Shown piece by piece: positions 27,968 to 38,735 of a stretch of 64,000 nt of DNA. The notes under the pieces were generated by a model. That model made no database searches and was not told the origin of the DNA. It saw only the letters and a program-made list of their open reading frames with translations. The translations under genes and the position numbers were made by a program. The stretch is from Leptolyngbyaceae cyanobacterium C42_A2020_001 (GTDB lineage: Bacteria; Cyanobacteriota; Cyanobacteriia; Leptolyngbyales; Leptolyngbyaceae): positions 84,439 to 148,438 of the forward strand of contig JACYLN010000061.1 in assembly GCA_015272515.1 (NCBI GenBank). Reading direction: 5' to 3'. Position 1 is the first letter of the stretch. Each line of letters begins with the position of its first letter.

Positions 27968-28480
27968 ATGATTGACCGCGTCTATTGCCAGACAATGGCT
28001 CAATACAATCAGTGGATGAATCAAAACTTGTATGCAGTCTGCGCGAAACTGTCTGATGAGGAGCGAAAACGCGATCGCGGTGCCTTCTTCAAGTCAATTC
28101 ATGGAACTTTAAATCACTTACTCTATGGCGATCGCGTTTGGCTAGGACGCTTCATTGAACAACCATTTGTCGTGACTGCGATCGGGCAGGAGCTTTATAG
28201 CGATTTTGATGAACTACGCCAAGAACGAGAAATCACAGACGACGCAATACTTTCGTGGGCAATCGAGATTCAGGCAAGTTGGCTTGAGCAACCATTTGAG
28301 TACACCAGCAATGTGGATCAACAAAGTAGGGTGCTGCCCACGTGGGTTTTAGTAACCCATCTCTTCAACCACCAAACCCACCATCGGGGACAATTGACAA
28401 CGCTGCTTAGCCAAACAGGTTTTGATCCTGGCATCACCGACCTTCCCTGGTTGCCATATTTGAGTACTCATACTCCATAG
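27968..28480 (+). CDS. DinB-family metalloprotein
   Basis: The 170-residue helical protein belongs to the DinB/YfiT four-helix-bundle superfamily. The metal-binding His residues are visible in KSIHGTLNHLLYGDRVW (His45 or His50) and in VTHLFNHQTHHRGQLTTLL, the family's two hallmark segments. Members include thiol-dependent transferases and many of unknown function; no reaction can be assigned. It is cytosolic with no signal peptide. It appears to be a single-gene unit. Confidence 0.85.
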   Translation: MIDRVYCQTMAQYNQWMNQNLYAVCAKLSDEERKRDRGAFFKSIHGTLNHLLYGDRVWLGRFIEQPFVVTAIGQELYSDFDELRQEREITDDAILSWAIEIQASWLEQPFEYTSNVDQQSRVLPTWVLVTHLFNHQTHHRGQLTTLLSQTGFDPGITDLPWLPYLSTHTP

Positions 28481-28640
28481 GTGAGTGCAAGCCCTTCATC
28501 AAGTTCTTGTATGAAGTGGGTGTTCCCTTTTGCAGAGTTCAATTTCAGGTTGCTAAAATTAGGCAACCAGACGTGAGAAAGTAGCAAATAACGCCATCTG
28601 GCTGTTGCTATCATTCATTTCAGAAAAGCCGATATTATTG

Positions 28641-29228
28641 ATGATTCCTTCTACAACTATTGTTTTTGCCATGTTCCATTCAATGCTGGTTGGTGCGCTA
28701 CCTGGTTTAGATACCTTATTTTCCACACAGGGCATCATGGTACTTCTACTGGCAGCTTACGCAGGTGCCATGTGGATGTTCCTCACCAGTGCGCCAAAAG
28801 TGTTCACCATTATGGTGTCTGACATGGAATTGGCACGACAACTGTACGAAGGAATGTTGGAACTGCCTGCCGCTGAAGTTCCGTTACATTACTACTACAA
28901 CTACGAGCAGTCGCTCGGTACAACGATGGTTGATCCGCTCTACATTTCGCCGGGTGTTGGGCGAACCACATTGGCAAGTACTGGCGCACCCGATGGACTT
29001 TGGTATCAACTAAAGAAAAATACTCAGCTTCATGTGATTTCGGGGGCGAGCCTGGGTGAGAATAATCGCCAGCGTCATGTCTGCTTCGATCGCGATTGCT
29101 TAGAGCAAGTTTTGCTACGTGTACAAATGCGTCGCCTCAAGCACAAAATTCGCCGCGAAAAGCCCCTGAACTTTCTAATCAAGGACTATGACGGTAACGT
29201 GATTGAAATGGCAGAAGTCTCAAATTAG
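28641..29228 (+). CDS. Membrane-anchored glyoxalase/VOC-like protein
   Basis: I chose ATG 28641; an in-frame TTG lies 36 bases upstream. The 195-residue product has hydrophobic segments at the N-terminus (IVFAMFHSMLVGALPGL and IMVLLLAAYAGAMWMFL) followed by a domain resembling the vicinal-oxygen-chelate fold (FTIMVSDMELARQLYEGMLELP, and HVCFDRDCLEQVLLR, then NFLIKDYDGNVIEMAEV). Related proteins occur in many cyanobacteria with unknown function. The family assignment is tentative because the metal ligands are not obvious. Confidence 0.6.
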   Translation: MIPSTTIVFAMFHSMLVGALPGLDTLFSTQGIMVLLLAAYAGAMWMFLTSAPKVFTIMVSDMELARQLYEGMLELPAAEVPLHYYYNYEQSLGTTMVDPLYISPGVGRTTLASTGAPDGLWYQLKKNTQLHVISGASLGENNRQRHVCFDRDCLEQVLLRVQMRRLKHKIRREKPLNFLIKDYDGNVIEMAEVSN

Positions 29229-29329
29229 TGACTCGTCAAGAAAAGATAGAAATGGAAAGCAGTGAGTATCTTCTGACTCCTGCACTCCAATCTGCAATCT
29301 GAATCAATAATCTAAAATCCCCTTGGCTT

Positions 29330-30889
29330 CTAACTTCTGGCTTCTGTCTCCTGACTTGCCTCTGGCTTCAATAAAGGAAACGCAATCACATCGCGGATGC
29401 TGGGACTATCGGTGAGCAACATCACCAGGCGATCGATGCCAATGCCCAACCCACCCGTAGGCGGCATTCCCTGTTCCAGAGCGGTTAAAAAGTCCTCATC
29501 GACGCTGTGAGCCTCCACATCCCCAGCTTCTTTGCGAGCAGCTTGTTCTTCTAGCCGTTGTCGCTGATCAATGGGATCAGTCAACTCAGAAAAGCTGTTT
29601 GCCGTTTCGCGTCCCACAATAAATAGTTCAAACCGCTCTACCAGTCCAGGTTTACTCCGGTGGGGCTTAGCCAGCGGAGAGATTTCGACCGGATAATCGA
29701 GGATGAATGTTGGCTGCATCAGTGTTTCTTCCACCGTTTGCTCAAACGCTTCATTCAACAACTTGCCGATGGAGTCACATTTTTCAACCTCTTGTAACCC
29801 TACCTTTGTGGCGGCAGCTTTCGCCGCTTCCAGTGTTTCAAACTGGCTGAAATCAATTCCTGTTTTCTCCTGCACAGCTTCGTGCATGGTGATTCTGCGC
29901 CAGGGAGGGGTGAGGTCGATCGCTTGTCCCTGGTAAGTAATCTGCAACGTGCCCAGCACCTCTTGAGCGGCAGTGGTGATGATGGTTTCCGTCAGCGTCA
30001 TCATGTCGTTGTAGTCGGCGTATGCCTGGTACACCTCGATCGTGGTGAACTCAGGATTATGGCGTGTGGAAATGCCCTCGTTGCGGAAGATCCGCCCCAG
30101 TTCAAACACCTTCTCAAACCCGCCTACAATTAACCGCTTGAGGTGCAGCTCAGTGGCAATCCGCAAATAGAGATTCATCTCCAGCGTGTTGTGGTAGGTG
30201 ATGAAGGGACGAGCTTCGGCTCCTCCAGCCTCCGATTGCAACACGGGGGTTTCAATTTCAATAAAGCCCTGCTGATCCAGATAACGACGAATGGACGCTG
30301 TGATCAGAGCACGGCGACGAAAGGTTTCCCGCACGTCAGGATTGACGATCAGATCCACATAGCGCTGGCGATAGCGTTTGGCAACATCGGTTAACCCGTG
30401 CCATTTATCGGGCAGGGGCAACAGAGATTTAGTCAGCATGGCGTAGCGGCTAACGTAGACTGATAGTTCCCCTTTTTCCGTGCGCTTAATGGTGCCGTTG
30501 ACCCCAATAATGTCGCCGACATCAGTGAGTTGTTTCAGATGGTCAAACGCCTCCGGGTCGTCCGCTGCCATGTTGTCTTGGATGCGTTTTTTCTCTAGAT
30601 AAAGTTGAATGGTCCCAGTTTCGTCCTGAAGTGTAAAAAATGCCAGCTTACCAAAGACGCGCTTTGCCAGAATCCGCCCTGCCAGCGACACCGCGATCGC
30701 CACTTCCTCGCCGCTGGGCAAATCCTGGTACTTCGCCTGCAAATCGGCAGCGTGGTGAGTGATTTCCCATCGGTATGCGTAAGGATTTTGCCCGGCTTGT
30801 TTCAGTTGCTCAACCTTCTCTAATCGAGTGGCGCGAATTTCTTCAAGGGTGCTTTGTGGTTCAGGCTGGTTGCTTTTTTCGCGAGACAT
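29330..30889 (-). CDS. lysS: Lysyl-tRNA synthetase, class II
   Basis: LysS charges tRNA-Lys with lysine. The 519 residues include an OB-fold anticodon-binding domain ([28 protein letters not shown]) and the class II core with motif 1 ([26 protein letters not shown]), motif 2 ([21 protein letters not shown]) and motif 3 ([26 protein letters not shown]). The enzyme is cytosolic. The C-terminal tail after FPLLKPE is encoded by a CTTCTGTCTCCTGAC-type low-complexity tract that continues past the stop codon and resembles repeat sequence inside the NTPase gene; the tail is dispensable by length. ATG 30889 is the natural start. Confidence 0.95.
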   Translation of the reverse strand: MSREKSNQPEPQSTLEEIRATRLEKVEQLKQAGQNPYAYRWEITHHAADLQAKYQDLPSGEEVAIAVSLAGRILAKRVFGKLAFFTLQDETGTIQLYLEKKRIQDNMAADDPEAFDHLKQLTDVGDIIGVNGTIKRTEKGELSVYVSRYAMLTKSLLPLPDKWHGLTDVAKRYRQRYVDLIVNPDVRETFRRRALITASIRRYLDQQGFIEIETPVLQSEAGGAEARPFITYHNTLEMNLYLRIATELHLKRLIVGGFEKVFELGRIFRNEGISTRHNPEFTTIEVYQAYADYNDMMTLTETIITTAAQEVLGTLQITYQGQAIDLTPPWRRITMHEAVQEKTGIDFSQFETLEAAKAAATKVGLQEVEKCDSIGKLLNEAFEQTVEETLMQPTFILDYPVEISPLAKPHRSKPGLVERFELFIVGRETANSFSELTDPIDQRQRLEEQAARKEAGDVEAHSVDEDFLTALEQGMPPTGGLGIGIDRLVMLLTDSPSIRDVIAFPLLKPEASQETEARS

Positions 30890-31105
30890 AGAGATGGTTG
30901 GGTGAATTTAAATGAGCGATCAATGGCAGGATCTGTACGATTTTTCGCCTGCTGCAAACCCTCATTATAAGAAGGATTGGACATTGACAGGGGTCTTCTT
31001 TGTTCAATGCATGAACTCTGAGCTGTGCGTTTGAAGGTCGAGAATTTACCTGGCTATGATGGGTGCGAGAACTTTCGCGATCGCATCCACACCACTATCT
31101 GCGCT

Positions 31106-32803
31106 ATGTCCAATTTCAAACACCATTCATCCACCCCTGCCTTTTTGAGAAAAGCCATGCAAACAGGCGTGGTTCTCGCGGGGCTTGCGGGGCTAGTGTA
31201 TTTTACAAAGCGCGGCTTTTGGGACACAGCGATCGGCAGGGTTAGAGGAGATGCTGCGACCTCGGCTCCTGGCACAGCAGACCAGTTGGCGGCTGCCAAT
31301 CGACCAACCCAAGCCCAAATTGGCATGAATGTTGGTGGCATTGCTGATTGGGCAACCCAATGGCCCTTTGTAGACCTGTTTAAGACTTCGCGAGAGTGGA
31401 TACCCCAGCGGGAAGGCGCGGATTGGGGCAAGGGTGAACCGTTGCAGCTTACGTCAGAAGGCTGGGTGGCTTCGCTGGCACCCGGACAGTATGCCGAAAC
31501 GGTAATGATGATTGACACGCCCCACTACCCCTCTGGCAAATACACGTTGCTGTATGAGGGAGAGGGAAAGATTACCCTGAGAAATGCCGCGATCGCCAGC
31601 GAGACTCCAGGCAAGATGGTGGTGGATGTGAAGGCAGATGGGGCGGGCGTGTTCTTGCAAATTCGCGAAACCAATCCCAGCAACCCCATTCGCAACATTC
31701 GCTTCATCATGCCGGGATTTGAGCAAACTTACAAAACTCAACCCTTCCATCCGCTTTTCTTGGAGCGGCTCTCAAAATTCCAAGCTCTCCGCTTTATGGA
31801 TTGGGGCGGAACGAATAATTCTAAAGTGGTGAACTGGGCAGACCGCACTACGTTGACCAGTGCCAGACAATCGAATAACGGGGTAGCGCTGGAGCACATG
31901 ATTCAACTGGCAAACACGCTGAAGATTGACCCGTGGTTTACGATTCCGGCGAAAGCCTCGGATGACTATGTGCGCCAGTTTGCCAAAATGGTGCGCGATC
32001 GCCTCGACCCATCCTTAACAATTCACATTGAATATTCCAACGAAATCTGGAACACGATCTTTGAGCAGTTTGGCTATGCCCTGGAGCAAGGCAAAGCCCG
32101 CAATTTGGGAGCCGGAGACGATTACTTGGGCGCATTGCGGTTCTACTCAGAACGTTCTGTGCAAGTGTTTAAGATTGTGCAGGAGGTGTTTGGATCTAGC
32201 GCCGATCGCCGCATTGTGCGAGTGCTGGCAGGTCAGGCAGGCAATCCCTGGACAGGGGAACAAATCCTGGGTTGGAAGGATGCTTACAAACAAGCCGATG
32301 CCTACGCGATCGCCCCTTACTTTGATGGCGCAGACCTGGATGGCAACGGCACCAGTGATTTAAACGATCCCAAAGCAGCAGACAAGGTTCTGAGCATGAC
32401 TCCCGATCAGGCGATCGACAATATCCTGCAAGAAATTCCCAATGAGATTAAGCAGACATTGGATAAAAACTACGCGATCGCAACCACAAAATTCGGCTTA
32501 CCCCTCTACGCCTACGAAGGCGGTCCTCACCTCACCGCTTACCAGTTTCCAGAAGACAAAGTAGAACGCATCACCGCCCTATTTACCGAGGTCAACCGCC
32601 ATCCCCGGATGCGAGAAGTCTATCGCCAATACCTGAACCAGTGGAAACAAAGCGGTGGCGGCTTGTTTAACCAGTTTGTAGACGTGGCAAAACCCAGCAA
32701 ATGGGGCTTTTGGGGCGCGATGGAATACCAGAATCAAGATCTTAAGCAAGCACCCAAATATCAAGGCTTAATAGATTTCATTGACGCGAACCCTCCCCGC
32801 TAG
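31106..32803 (+). CDS. Exported glycoside-hydrolase-like protein (cellulose-binding type annotation)
   Basis: I chose ATG 31106; an in-frame GTG lies 81 bases upstream. The 565-residue product has a hydrophobic N-terminal segment (TGVVLAGLAGLVYF) and a domain that reads like a TIM-barrel hydrolase: PWFTIPAKASDDYVRQFAKMV, IHIEYSNEIWNTIFEQ (a plausible acid/base Glu), QADAYAIAPYFDGADLDGNGTSD and LPLYAYEGGPHLTAYQ (a second candidate Glu). Relatives are annotated as cellulose-binding or glycoside-hydrolase-like; the substrate is not known. It may act on extracellular polysaccharide. No partner gene is adjacent. Confidence 0.65.
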   Translation: MSNFKHHSSTPAFLRKAMQTGVVLAGLAGLVYFTKRGFWDTAIGRVRGDAATSAPGTADQLAAANRPTQAQIGMNVGGIADWATQWPFVDLFKTSREWIPQREGADWGKGEPLQLTSEGWVASLAPGQYAETVMMIDTPHYPSGKYTLLYEGEGKITLRNAAIASETPGKMVVDVKADGAGVFLQIRETNPSNPIRNIRFIMPGFEQTYKTQPFHPLFLERLSKFQALRFMDWGGTNNSKVVNWADRTTLTSARQSNNGVALEHMIQLANTLKIDPWFTIPAKASDDYVRQFAKMVRDRLDPSLTIHIEYSNEIWNTIFEQFGYALEQGKARNLGAGDDYLGALRFYSERSVQVFKIVQEVFGSSADRRIVRVLAGQAGNPWTGEQILGWKDAYKQADAYAIAPYFDGADLDGNGTSDLNDPKAADKVLSMTPDQAIDNILQEIPNEIKQTLDKNYAIATTKFGLPLYAYEGGPHLTAYQFPEDKVERITALFTEVNRHPRMREVYRQYLNQWKQSGGGLFNQFVDVAKPSKWGFWGAMEYQNQDLKQAPKYQGLIDFIDANPPR

Positions 32804-32933
32804 ATTCGCGATCGGCTTCTAGCATTGGTTCATTTCCACAGGGGTAGAACTTACCACATCTCCAAAACTCGCTTCAAATCTGCGAGCTTAGCCTTGCTGC
32901 TAAAATTAAATGGCAGGAGGGGTGGATGCTGTA

Positions 32934-33122
32934 ATGCCGACTAATGCTCAATTAGAGAGTCTGTATCGTGTCTCATACCAACTAACCTACTTTATGTTTC
33001 AGCCGATTCATCTCATATGCGTTGATGAACGAACACGTAACGTATACATCCTAGCCGGGCATAACGAAGAGTTGGAGTTCCAACTTTTACCGAATGGAGA
33101 GTTGTCTGATGAGCCAGATTGA
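32934..33122 (+). CDS. Small DUF6888-like protein
   Basis: I chose ATG 32934 (MPTNAQLESLYRV), the usual N-terminus of this cyanobacterial family; an in-frame ATG at 32910 gives eight extra residues. The 62-residue product contains SYQLTYFMFQPIHLICVDERTRNVYILAGHNEELEF. It overlaps the next gene by 14 bases, so the two are translated from one message and probably act together. The function is unknown. The pair could be a toxin-antitoxin-like or regulatory module, inferred only from size, overlap and pairing. Confidence 0.7.
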   Translation: MPTNAQLESLYRVSYQLTYFMFQPIHLICVDERTRNVYILAGHNEELEFQLLPNGELSDEPD

Positions 33123-33354
33123 CTATAGTTTGATGTCTGATATTGAACTGAAGCAGTATTTTCTAAACCATCGTGAAGATCATGCTGCGTTTCAAGCTTA
33201 CTTAGACAGGCTTAATCAGCGTCCCCAAAGAATCGTCGCGAGTCCTGATGATTCAGATTTTGATGAAAAAGTTCAAGCTGCAATTCGTCAAAAGTTAGAA
33301 GCCGCGAGAGCCAATCGCAATCAGCATGCTAACAAACGTGATTCTGTAGACTAA
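33109..33354 (+). CDS. Small DUF6887-like protein
   Basis: ATG 33109 has a GGAGA 8 bases upstream inside the preceding gene, and gives an 81-residue product: [32 protein letters not shown] and a charged helix with [18 protein letters not shown]. The first half fits the cyanobacterial DUF6887 family, often found beside DUF6888 genes. It is soluble, acidic and helical. It ends about 104 bases before metH, which is probably a separate unit. Confidence 0.7.
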   Translation: MSQIDYSLMSDIELKQYFLNHREDHAAFQAYLDRLNQRPQRIVASPDDSDFDEKVQAAIRQKLEAARANRNQHANKRDSVD

Positions 33355-33457
33355 CTTGAGTGTGTGTAAAACTACAGAGGTTAGCGACAGTCACCAATTT
33401 GAGGCGATCGCGTTTGCCTCCACCTCCCATCTTCTAAACCACCTTCTACAACAATCA

Positions 33458-36400
33458 ATGCGTAGCCCATTTCTTGAGCGTCTTCATCACCCCGATCGCC
33501 CCGTCATCGTCTTCGATGGCGCAATGGGTACCAATCTCCAGGTGCAGAATCTCACCGCAGAAGACTTTGGTGGCGCGGAGTATGAAGGCTGCAACGAGTA
33601 TCTGATCTTTACCAAGCCAGAAGCCGTTGCCAAAGTACATCGCGATTTTTTGGCAGCAGGCGCGGATGTGATTGAAACCGATACCTTTGGGGCAACCTCC
33701 ATCGTTCTGGCAGAATACGACCTGACAGATAAAGCCTACGAACTCAACAAAGCCGCGGCAGAACTGGCTAAACAGGTCACAGCAGAATTTTCCACCCCTG
33801 AAAAGCCCCGCTTCGTCGCAGGTTCCATTGGACCCACCACCAAACTACCCACACTGGGGCACATCGACTACGACACCATGAAAGCCTCCTTTGCCGAGCA
33901 AGCAGAAGGGTTGTGGGATGGCGGTGTGGACTTGTTCATCGTGGAAACCTGTCAGGATGTGTTGCAGATTAAAGCAGCACTCAATGGCATCGAAGAAGTC
34001 TTTGCCAAAAAGGGATCGCGCCGTCCGTTGATGGTCTCTGTAACGATGGAACTCCAGGGCACGATGCTGGTGGGTTCCGATGTTGCTGCCATGCTCACCA
34101 TCCTGGAGCCGTACCCCATTGATATTCTGGGGTTGAACTGCGCCACTGGACCCGATCGCATGGCAGAACACATCAAATATCTGTCCCAACATTCACCCTT
34201 TGTCGTTTCCTGTATTCCCAACGCCGGAATTCCCGAAAATGTGGGAGGTCATGCCCACTACAAACTCACCCCAATGGAACTCCGCATGGCACTCACCCGC
34301 TTTGTGGAAGATCTGGGTGTGCAAGTGATTGGCGGCTGCTGCGGCACACGCCCCGATCACATTCATCAACTGGCAGAAATTGCCGCGACCTTGAAACCGA
34401 AAGAAAGACCGGTTCGAGTCAGAAGTCAGGATGCGGAGAGTGAGGGAGTTAGGGAGGGGATGAGTGGACGAGTCAGCGAAACTCCATCCACCCATCCACC
34501 CATCCACCCCTCTCCCCGTTCACCCATCACCAATTATCAACCCCCCACCCCTCTCCCCAACCCCCGCCCCGCGCTTGGCTATATCCCTGCCGCTGCGTCG
34601 ATCTACGCCACGCAACCTTACGACCAGGACAATTCTTTCCTGCTTGTGGGTGAACGGCTAAATGCTAGTGGTTCTAAAAAGGTGCGGGAACTGCTGAATG
34701 CCGAAGATTGGGATGGGCTGGTGTCGGTGGCGCGATCGCAGGTGCGAGAAGGTGCCCATGTTCTGGATGTGAACGTGGATTATGTGGGACGGGACGGCGA
34801 GAAAGATATGCGCGAACTCGTGTCTCGCTTAGTCACGAATGTCAACCTGCCGCTGATGCTCGATTCCACCGAATGGGAAAAGATGGAAGCGGGATTGAAG
34901 GTGGCAGGCGGCAAGTGCATCCTCAACTCCACCAACTACGAAGATGGCGAACCCCGGTTCTTGAAAGTGCTCGAACTGGCAAAACGCTACGGTGCAGGAG
35001 TCGTGGTTGGTACGATTGACGAAGATGGCATGGCGCGGACGGCGGAGAAGAAGTTTCAAATTGCTCAACGGGCTTATCGTCAGGCATTGGAGTTTGGCAT
35101 TCCGGCACACGAGCTGTTTTTTGATACGCTAGCGCTGCCTATCTCCACCGGGATTGAAGAAGACCGGGAAAACGGCAAAGCCACGATTGAATCGATTCGG
35201 ATGATTCGCGAAAACTTGCCTGGGTGTCACATTCTGTTGGGCGTGTCCAATATTTCCTTTGGGCTGAGTCCGGCGGCGCGAATTGTGTTGAACTCCATGT
35301 TCTTGCATGAAGCGGTGCAGGTTGGCATGGATGGGGCGATCGTTAGTGCCGCAAAAATCCTTCCCCTGGCAAAAATCGATCCCCTCCACCAGGAAGTTTG
35401 TCGCCAGTTGATTTACGATCAACGCCGCTTTGAGGGGGATGTGTGCGTCTATGATCCGCTCACCCAACTCACTACCCTGTTTGAAGGCGTTTCTGCGAAA
35501 GAAGCCCGTTCTAAAGACTCGCTGGTAGATTTGCCCATCGAAGAACGGCTAAAGCGACACATTATCGACGGTGAACGGATTGGGCTGGAGGAGGCGCTTA
35601 CCGAAGCGCTTAAAACCTATAAACCCCTCGACATCATCAACACCTTTTTGCTGGATGGGATGAAGGTTGTCGGTGATTTGTTTGGGTCTGGACAAATGCA
35701 ACTGCCCTTCGTGCTGCAATCGGCGGAAACCATGAAAGCGGCTGTTGCCCACTTGGAACCGTTCATGGAAAAGAGCGAAACCAACAGCTCAAAAGGTGTG
35801 TTCCTGATCGCGACAGTCAAGGGTGATGTGCACGACATTGGCAAAAATTTGGTGGATATTATCCTCACCAACAACGGCTACAAGGTGATTAATCTGGGCA
35901 TCAAACAACCCGTTGAAAACATCATCGAGGCATATCAGGAACACAAAGCAGACTGCATCGCCATGAGCGGCTTGCTGGTAAAATCCACTGCCTTCATGAA
36001 AGAAAACCTGGAAGTCTTCAACGATCGCGGCATCACAGTTCCGGTTATCCTCGGCGGCGCAGCCCTCACCCCCAAATTCGTCTACGAAGATTGCCAGAAT
36101 GCCTACAAAGGTCGCGTCATCTACGGCAAAGATGCCTTCGCCGATCTTCACTTTATGGATAAGCTCATGCCCGCCAAAGCCGAAGGGCAGTGGGATGACT
36201 TGAAAGGATTTTTGGGAGAAGCTCAGACGGAAGATGGAGAAGATAAGGAGGATAGGGCAGATGAGGAAGCCACTTCCTTACCTTCCCCATCATCTCCATC
36301 TTCCCCAACCCCCAAACCCGAACCCCTATCCCCTATTCCAGAAGACACCATCCCCTCGGAGGCGATCTCAGCCGATATTCCTCGTCCCACGCCACCCTTC

Positions 36401-37219
36401 TGGGGCACCTGCATTCTCACAACTCAAGAGATTCCCTGGGAAGAGATATTTTGGCATCTGGACTTGCAGGCATTGATTGCCGGGCAGTGGCAGTTCCGCA
36501 AACCACGGGAGCAATCGCGGGAAGAATATGACCAGTTTTTAGCCGAGAAAGTGTATCCCATTCTGGAGCAATGGAAAGCCCGAATTGTGGAAGACAATCT
36601 CCTCGATCCACAGGTGATTTACGGCTACTTCCCCTGCCAGTCAGAGGGGAATTCGGTTCACATCTACGATCCCGCTTCACTCCCCCACTCCCCCACTCCC
36701 CCACCCTCCCACTCCCTCACCCCTCTCGTCACCTGGAAATTTCCCCGACAAAAATCCCTGCGGCGCTATTGCATTGCCGACTTTTTTGCTTCTAAAGATT
36801 CAGGGCAGATAGATGTCTTCCCGATGCAGGCAGTTACCGCCGGGCAGAAGGCCACGGAATATGCTCAGACTCTGTTCCAGGCGGATAACTATACTGATTA
36901 CCTCTACTTCCACGGACTATCGGTGCAGATTGCGGAAGCCCTGGCGGAATGGACCCATGCTCGAATTCGGCGGGAACTGGGCTACGGCGATTTAGAACCC
37001 GACAATATTCGCGATATGCTGGCGCAGCGCTATCAAGGGTCGCGTTATAGCTTTGGCTATCCTGCCTGCCCGGATATTCAGTACCAGTACAAACAATTGG
37101 AGTTATTAGGCACGGAGCGAATTGGAATGTTCATGGACGAAAGCGAACAGCTTTATCCAGAGCAATCTACAACCGCGATCGTGGCTTATCATCCCGCTGC
37201 CAAATACTTCAGCGCCTGA
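33458..37219 (+). CDS. metH: Cobalamin-dependent methionine synthase with three low-complexity inserts
   Basis: MetH transfers a methyl group from methyl-tetrahydrofolate to homocysteine. ATG 33458 gives the usual [13 protein letters not shown] N-terminus; an in-frame TTG lies about 100 bases upstream. The 1253 residues run in order: homocysteine domain ([10 protein letters not shown], Zn Cys in GLNCATGP and [10 protein letters not shown]), pterin domain ([14 protein letters not shown]), cobalamin cap and domain ([17 protein letters not shown] with the axial His), and the reactivation domain ([11 protein letters not shown]). Three Pro/Ser/Thr-rich segments at about 34430-34572, 36230-36395 and 36672-36728 lie at domain borders or inside the reactivation domain. 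They keep the frame and look like inserted repeat sequence. Confidence 0.95.
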   Translation: MRSPFLERLHHPDRPVIVFDGAMGTNLQVQNLTAEDFGGAEYEGCNEYLIFTKPEAVAKVHRDFLAAGADVIETDTFGATSIVLAEYDLTDKAYELNKAAAELAKQVTAEFSTPEKPRFVAGSIGPTTKLPTLGHIDYDTMKASFAEQAEGLWDGGVDLFIVETCQDVLQIKAALNGIEEVFAKKGSRRPLMVSVTMELQGTMLVGSDVAAMLTILEPYPIDILGLNCATGPDRMAEHIKYLSQHSPFVVSCIPNAGIPENVGGHAHYKLTPMELRMALTRFVEDLGVQVIGGCCGTRPDHIHQLAEIAATLKPKERPVRVRSQDAESEGVREGMSGRVSETPSTHPPIHPSPRSPITNYQPPTPLPNPRPALGYIPAAASIYATQPYDQDNSFLLVGERLNASGSKKVRELLNAEDWDGLVSVARSQVREGAHVLDVNVDYVGRDGEKDMRELVSRLVTNVNLPLMLDSTEWEKMEAGLKVAGGKCILNSTNYEDGEPRFLKVLELAKRYGAGVVVGTIDEDGMARTAEKKFQIAQRAYRQALEFGIPAHELFFDTLALPISTGIEEDRENGKATIESIRMIRENLPGCHILLGVSNISFGLSPAARIVLNSMFLHEAVQVGMDGAIVSAAKILPLAKIDPLHQEVCRQLIYDQRRFEGDVCVYDPLTQLTTLFEGVSAKEARSKDSLVDLPIEERLKRHIIDGERIGLEEALTEALKTYKPLDIINTFLLDGMKVVGDLFGSGQMQLPFVLQSAETMKAAVAHLEPFMEKSETNSSKGVFLIATVKGDVHDIGKNLVDIILTNNGYKVINLGIKQPVENIIEAYQEHKADCIAMSGLLVKSTAFMKENLEVFNDRGITVPVILGGAALTPKFVYEDCQNAYKGRVIYGKDAFADLHFMDKLMPAKAEGQWDDLKGFLGEAQTEDGEDKEDRADEEATSLPSPSSPSSPTPKPEPLSPIPEDTIPSEAISADIPRPTPPFWGTCILTTQEIPWEEIFWHLDLQALIAGQWQFRKPREQSREEYDQFLAEKVYPILEQWKARIVEDNLLDPQVIYGYFPCQSEGNSVHIYDPASLPHSPTPPPSHSLTPLVTWKFPRQKSLRRYCIADFFASKDSGQIDVFPMQAVTAGQKATEYAQTLFQADNYTDYLYFHGLSVQIAEALAEWTHARIRRELGYGDLEPDNIRDMLAQRYQGSRYSFGYPACPDIQYQYKQLELLGTERIGMFMDESEQLYPEQSTTAIVAYHPAAKYFSA
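34430..34572 (+). repeat. Low-complexity insert in metH, first site
   Basis: Between the homocysteine and pterin domains the coding strand becomes C-rich with CCATCCACCCATCCACCC repeats and CCCCTCTCCCC runs. It encodes [14 protein letters not shown] and TPLPNPRP, a disordered linker. The same peptide style, THPPTH/HPSTH, occurs in the inserts of the pyrD and NTPase genes. Confidence 0.7.
36230..36395 (+). repeat. Low-complexity insert in metH, second site
   Basis: Between the cobalamin domain (ends near FLGEAQ) and the reactivation domain (starts near [11 protein letters not shown]) lies a segment encoding an acidic run and then [18 protein letters not shown]. The DNA includes ACCCCTATCCCCTATTCC, a motif also seen, in complement, in the G-rich part of the other inserts. 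Confidence 0.65.
36672..36728 (+). repeat. Octamer-repeat insert in metH, third site
   Basis: Within the reactivation domain, CACTCCCC is repeated in near-perfect tandem, followed by CACCCTCCCACTCCCTCACC. It encodes [16 protein letters not shown], a short disordered loop between a strand and TWKFPRQ. This copy is simpler than the cassettes in pyrD. Confidence 0.7.
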
Positions 37220-37268
37220 ACCAGCGATCGCTGAACCAATGCAACTGCTTTGTCTAACATTGCGGGGG

Positions 37269-38522
37269 TTAGTTATTTGTTTGAGTAGATTGTTTGACAA
37301 GAGCCGCTGTTTCTTCTGGTTTTCCAGTGGAGGGAAATACTAAAACACTCTTGATTCGAGGATTATTTATCAACTCTTTTAAACGATACATTTGCTTATC
37401 TGAAATTGCCACTCCGGCATAATTTTTAGCATATTCCAACTCTTGTTTGAAGTTGGCATCGTTATAGATTTGAATAAATATGCGATCGACCGTCCAATTC
37501 TGCCAATCGGCGGCAAAATATCGCTTACCCCAGTAAGGATTGTGATGACAAAGATCGAATTTAACGGTGGGATTGGCTTTTTTAATATCGGCTCTCATTT
37601 GCCGCACAAATTTCGTTAGGCGTGTGGTGCGATCAACTTTTCCTGGCAAATCAGCGTGATAGCCTAAGTAATCGTCCCATTGAACAGCATCAATGGTTGG
37701 ATACTTTTTGACAAACTCAACTGAGATTTTTCGGAATAAATTTGCAACCTCTGGAATCTCCACGTCTAAAACATAATGGTCAATGCCTGCATACGTTTTA
37801 TCGACCCCAGGTACAATCCAACGTTTCTCGATCGCCAGGTCAAAAAGGGGGCTATTTTTATCAATCTTAATTCCCTTCTCAAAATAGGCGTGAACCTGCA
37901 TTCCCTGCTTATTAGCTTCATCAATTAGCCAATCTAACCATTGCTCTTTAAACTGGTTGGGGCAACTTTTATAACCAAAAGTTTGTTGCATCACTTCGCT
38001 GTTATACATCGTGCAACCATTCCCCCATACCCCATGAATGATCGTATTCACACCCTGTTTACGGTAGTAACGAACGCGATCGCGGATGGTTTGCTCGGTT
38101 GCATTATTGGTGACTTGATAGCGACTCAAGTAAATTCCTCGAATATTTTTCTGCTCCCAAAGCGTTTGATTCGGTTTTTGAGAAACCACAGGAGATCGTT
38201 GTGTTCGAGGCTGAACGATTGACGTTTGAGATGATGGGTTTGGAGAAGGAGTTGGCAGTGAAGACGGCAGTTTACTTGATGGCGGTTGGGGGGTAGTAGG
38301 TGTGGTGGCAGTTGTTTTCGGCAGGGGTGAGCTACCAATGGGCACAGGCTGGTTGGGCGCTGGAATCGAAGTGGCGGGTAGTGGTTGCCCGGGTAAAAAC
38401 CTGCCGAGATTGAGCTTATCTAACTGCGTGTAGCCCCAATACCCAGCGCCCAACAAAACGAGAATCAATGAAATTGGAATACTTGCACATCCACAGCCAT
38501 CATTTGATTTTTTAGGCGACAT
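37269..38522 (-). CDS. Membrane-anchored GHL10-type glycoside-hydrolase-like protein
   Basis: The 417-residue protein has one N-terminal membrane helix (IPISLILVLLGAGYWGYTQL), a long Pro/Ser/Thr linker and a barrel domain from about residue 125. Motifs of the GHL10/DUF4015-like family are visible: IRGIYLSRYQVTN, VNTIIHGVWGNGCTMYNS, VHAYFEKGI, VLDVEIPEVANLFRKI, and DAVQWDDYLGYHADLPG. The catalytic Asp/Glu residues are likely in these strand ends. It should act outside the cell membrane on a glycan, unknown. It is convergent with metH, 49 bases apart. Confidence 0.8.
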   Translation of the reverse strand: MSPKKSNDGCGCASIPISLILVLLGAGYWGYTQLDKLNLGRFLPGQPLPATSIPAPNQPVPIGSSPLPKTTATTPTTPQPPSSKLPSSLPTPSPNPSSQTSIVQPRTQRSPVVSQKPNQTLWEQKNIRGIYLSRYQVTNNATEQTIRDRVRYYRKQGVNTIIHGVWGNGCTMYNSEVMQQTFGYKSCPNQFKEQWLDWLIDEANKQGMQVHAYFEKGIKIDKNSPLFDLAIEKRWIVPGVDKTYAGIDHYVLDVEIPEVANLFRKISVEFVKKYPTIDAVQWDDYLGYHADLPGKVDRTTRLTKFVRQMRADIKKANPTVKFDLCHHNPYWGKRYFAADWQNWTVDRIFIQIYNDANFKQELEYAKNYAGVAISDKQMYRLKELINNPRIKSVLVFPSTGKPEETAALVKQSTQTNN

Positions 38523-38735
38523 AGCAATACTAATTATTCAAGGAATAATTCAGGACTTGAGGCGTTCCTCCAAGATACTTCATGCTGTTATTGCCAATTT
38601 CCGATTAGGATTTGTGCGATCGCTCACAATGTGCGAAATTAGTGCTTGGTTTTTTGTTGATTGTGGCGCAAGATTCGGATGCTTGTCGTTCATCATCCGC
38701 AAGTTAGCTCTGTCGCTCTAAACGTGAGGTCAACA

